From positions 1 to 42,749 of the forward strand of contig CALGWV010000068.1 of assembly GCA_937936325.1 (NCBI GenBank): 42,749 nucleotides of DNA, given 5' to 3'. Under the pieces are notes generated by a model. It was given only the letters and a program-made list of their open reading frames with translations, had not been told where the DNA came from and searched no databases. Position numbers and translations under genes: made by a program. The DNA comes from an uncultured Bdellovibrionales bacterium. GTDB lineage: Bacteria; Bdellovibrionota; Bdellovibrionia; Bdellovibrionales; UBA1609. Each line of letters opens with the position of its first letter. Positions within the stretch are counted from its first letter, which is position 1. This document shows, in pieces, positions 41,365 through 42,749 of the stretch.

Positions 41365-41876
41365 ATCTAATGGATCAAATTAAAAGTTTATTTCAAGAAG
41401 GAGATTATAAAAAATCCCTAGTCTTGATACAAAAGGCTTTGGTTCAAGGGCGTGGAGATGCAGATTTATTTTATATGTTGGGCACAGTTCTGTTTGATAA
41501 AGGAGACTTTTTAAGAGCCATAAAAGCTTTTAAAAAAGCATTAACTTATGATTCAAATCATATCGACTCTTGTATTGGCCTTAGCATTTTATACAATGAT
41601 CTTGGAAAGTATGAATTGGGGCAAAAGATCTTTGAAAAAGCGGAAAAGCTCAGAGCCCAAAAGAAGAGTAGTTCATTTCAAGCGAAGGCTCCAAAGGCCA
41701 AAGTCACTCCTAAATCCTCATCAATACCAGATTTATTTGAAGAATTAGAAAATCAACTTGTTAAAGAGTCCCATTACAACTTAGCCTCTGAAATCAAGAG
41801 GCAAGCAGAGCATTACAAAAGGATAAACTATGAAGCAGATGTTAGGAGATATGGTTCCGTTTTTGAGCCAAGATGA
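41361..41876 (+). CDS. TPR-repeat protein
   Basis: The product has 171 residues with two tetratricopeptide repeats at about 34-67 and 68-101 (ADLFYMLGTVLFDKGDFLRA, then IKAFKKAL; ending GQKIFEKAEKL). A basic Ala/Lys/Ser linker and a helical C-terminus follow. It has no signal peptide, so it is cytoplasmic. It is coupled to the BamD-like gene by an ATGA overlap. Its 3' end overlaps the start of hpt by 47 bases, so all four genes are one operon. Partner unknown. Confidence 0.7.
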   Translation: MNLMDQIKSLFQEGDYKKSLVLIQKALVQGRGDADLFYMLGTVLFDKGDFLRAIKAFKKALTYDSNHIDSCIGLSILYNDLGKYELGQKIFEKAEKLRAQKKSSSFQAKAPKAKVTPKSSSIPDLFEELENQLVKESHYNLASEIKRQAEHYKRINYEADVRRYGSVFEPR

Positions 41877-42345
41877 AATTCAAAAAATCGTACACAAGCT
41901 TGCCATGGAAATCACTGAAGATTATTTCGGACAAGAGCTGATTTTGGTGTGTCCTTTAAGAGGCTCTTTCATGTTTCTTGCCGATCTTTGTCGCAAAATT
42001 GACAACCCTCTGCTCAAAGTCCAATTTTTACAGGCCAAATCCCTTGGGCAGTCTATGAGGGTTCTTAAAGATATCAATATGGATATTGCTGGGAAAGCCG
42101 TTCTCATAGTAGAAGAAATCGTTGACGAGGGGCGCACCCTGAATTACCTCAAAAACCACCTGGCTGCCTGTCATCCCCTCTCTATAAGGGTGGCCACGCT
42201 ATTAGATAAGCCTGCGCGAAGAGCTGTAGCACTCCGCCCAGACTATGTAGGTCAAACCATAGATGATCGATACGTGATTGGATACGGTATGGACAGTGAC
42301 GGTTTAGGGCGAAATTACCCAGATATCTACAACTTTATGCAATAA
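41830..42345 (+). CDS. hpt: Hypoxanthine phosphoribosyltransferase
   Basis: The product has 171 residues, the usual length. It salvages hypoxanthine and guanine with PRPP. The family region VCPLRGSFMFLADL and the PRPP loop VLIVEEIVDEGRTL (91-104) are present, then DDRYVIGYGMDSDGLGRNYP with the purine-stacking and metal residues. The PRPP loop usually reads (V/E)D-x-x-DTGxT, with a Thr or Ser where this has Glu (DEG), an unusual change. The ATG at 41830 lies inside the TPR gene, with AAGG before it. Confidence 0.9.
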   Translation: MKQMLGDMVPFLSQDEIQKIVHKLAMEITEDYFGQELILVCPLRGSFMFLADLCRKIDNPLLKVQFLQAKSLGQSMRVLKDINMDIAGKAVLIVEEIVDEGRTLNYLKNHLAACHPLSIRVATLLDKPARRAVALRPDYVGQTIDDRYVIGYGMDSDGLGRNYPDIYNFMQ

Positions 42346-42366
42346 TAACAGAGATTGGTGAAACAG

Positions 42367-42382
42367 AGTGTGCTCGGTAGAC
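42367..42382 (+). promoter_or_regulatory. Copy 5 of the recurring 16-bp motif
   Basis: AGTGTGCTCGGTAGAC, 15 of 16 identical to the copy before lemA. It lies 98 bp before the ATG of the last, incomplete gene. TAGACTAC-like sequence lies further downstream at about 42413. Confidence 0.4.
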
Positions 42383-42479
42383 CTATGCTCTAGTTATGAG
42401 CTTTATTACGCAACTAGACTACACATTATTTGTAAACCTAAATATCAACAGAGTCCTCAAGAATTTAAGGAGTTTGATC

Positions 42480-42749
42480 ATGAAAACATTGCTTTTTACC
42501 TTGTTTTTTATAAGCAGCACAGTTAACGCAGTAGATTGTCTAAAAGATAAAGAGATTCCTGATCATGGAGAGGCACTTTTATATTTTTTTCTACTTCATA
42601 AAGATAGATCCAAGTGTAATGATGCTGAGCTTAAGTCAATGTTTGTATGCATGAACACTGACTTGAGGGACAAAAATTCAATTTTAGTTCAAAAAGAGAA
42701 TTTGTATGACGCCAAAAAAGAAGGTTATTCTCTTTGTCATAATGTTAAA
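42480..42749 (+). CDS. Secreted protein, truncated by the window end
   Basis: An open frame with AAGGAG eight bases before the ATG; 90 codons are visible and there is no stop before the window ends. It starts with a signal peptide (KTLLFTLFFISSTVNA). The visible mature part contains four Cys (DCL, KCND, FVCM, LCHN) and is otherwise charged. No family was recognised. The four Cys in about 70 residues suggest disulphides, so a periplasmic or exported protein is likely. Confidence 0.75.
   Translation, partial: MKTLLFTLFFISSTVNAVDCLKDKEIPDHGEALLYFFLLHKDRSKCNDAELKSMFVCMNTDLRDKNSILVQKENLYDAKKEGYSLCHNVK

Overview
The window is a stretch of low-GC, densely packed bacterial chromosome from a Gram-negative with an outer membrane (BamD-like protein, several beta-barrels, many lipoproteins). 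The gene content fits Bdellovibrionota, for instance a Pseudobdellovibrionaceae-like lineage. Supporting signs are repeated secreted orphan proteins, the 'LFQNCG' lipobox, a short Tsf, a MinD/FlhG-like ATPase next to a DnaJ/RodZ-type protein after rseP-tsaB, and cell-wall salvage genes. This assignment is inference from protein style, not from a marker search. I see no tRNA, rRNA, CRISPR array, transposase or phage gene.

Layout. 1-4247 (+): a repeat-containing leader, an AmgK-like sugar kinase and MurU-like nucleotidyltransferase pair, then a LemA / TPM / TPM operon. 4463-10857 (-): dodecin, anmK, and a three-gene set led by a TadG-like protein with two orphan secreted proteins. 11035-14448 (+): an exported protein, an oligopeptide-type ABC permease pair and nagZ, all overlapping. 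14589-17271: three beta-barrel-like proteins and a 44-residue basic protein. 17405-18736 (+): a vWA lipoprotein behind a sigma-54-type promoter. 18964-20295 (-): an orphan lipoprotein. 20408-23365 (+): priA and a degenerate FAD-oxidoreductase-like protein. 23366-24126: a gene-free, highly structured region. 24127-33939 (+): rpsB-tsf-pyrH-frr-uppS-cdsA-rseP-tsaB, then a FlhG/MinD-like ATPase, a J-domain/HTH fusion, a RluA-family synthase and a small membrane protein. 34258-35178 (+): a lipoprotein. 35231-39611 (-): a small orphan, mltG, an astD-like dehydrogenase and a class III aminotransferase. 39973-42749 (+): SH3-like membrane protein, BamD-like protein, TPR protein, hpt, and a secreted protein cut by the window end.

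Theme 1: cell-wall salvage. AnmK, NagZ, AmgK and MurU homologues lie within the first 14.5 kb in three transcription units, with a peptide-type permease pair translationally coupled to nagZ. Together they could convert anhydro-muropeptides back to UDP-MurNAc, which would suit an organism that digests its own or a prey's peptidoglycan.

Theme 2: unexplained DNA structure. Intergenic regions carry large imperfect hairpins (about 18762-18942, 23363-23548, 23774-23938, 39723-39939). Three share a conserved folded core of about 85-100 bp, yet each has its own unrelated, self-complementary arms. Two further dispersed motifs recur: a 16-bp motif at five intergenic sites, all on the + strand, and a 22-bp palindrome at two sites. 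These are the best candidates here for something undescribed.
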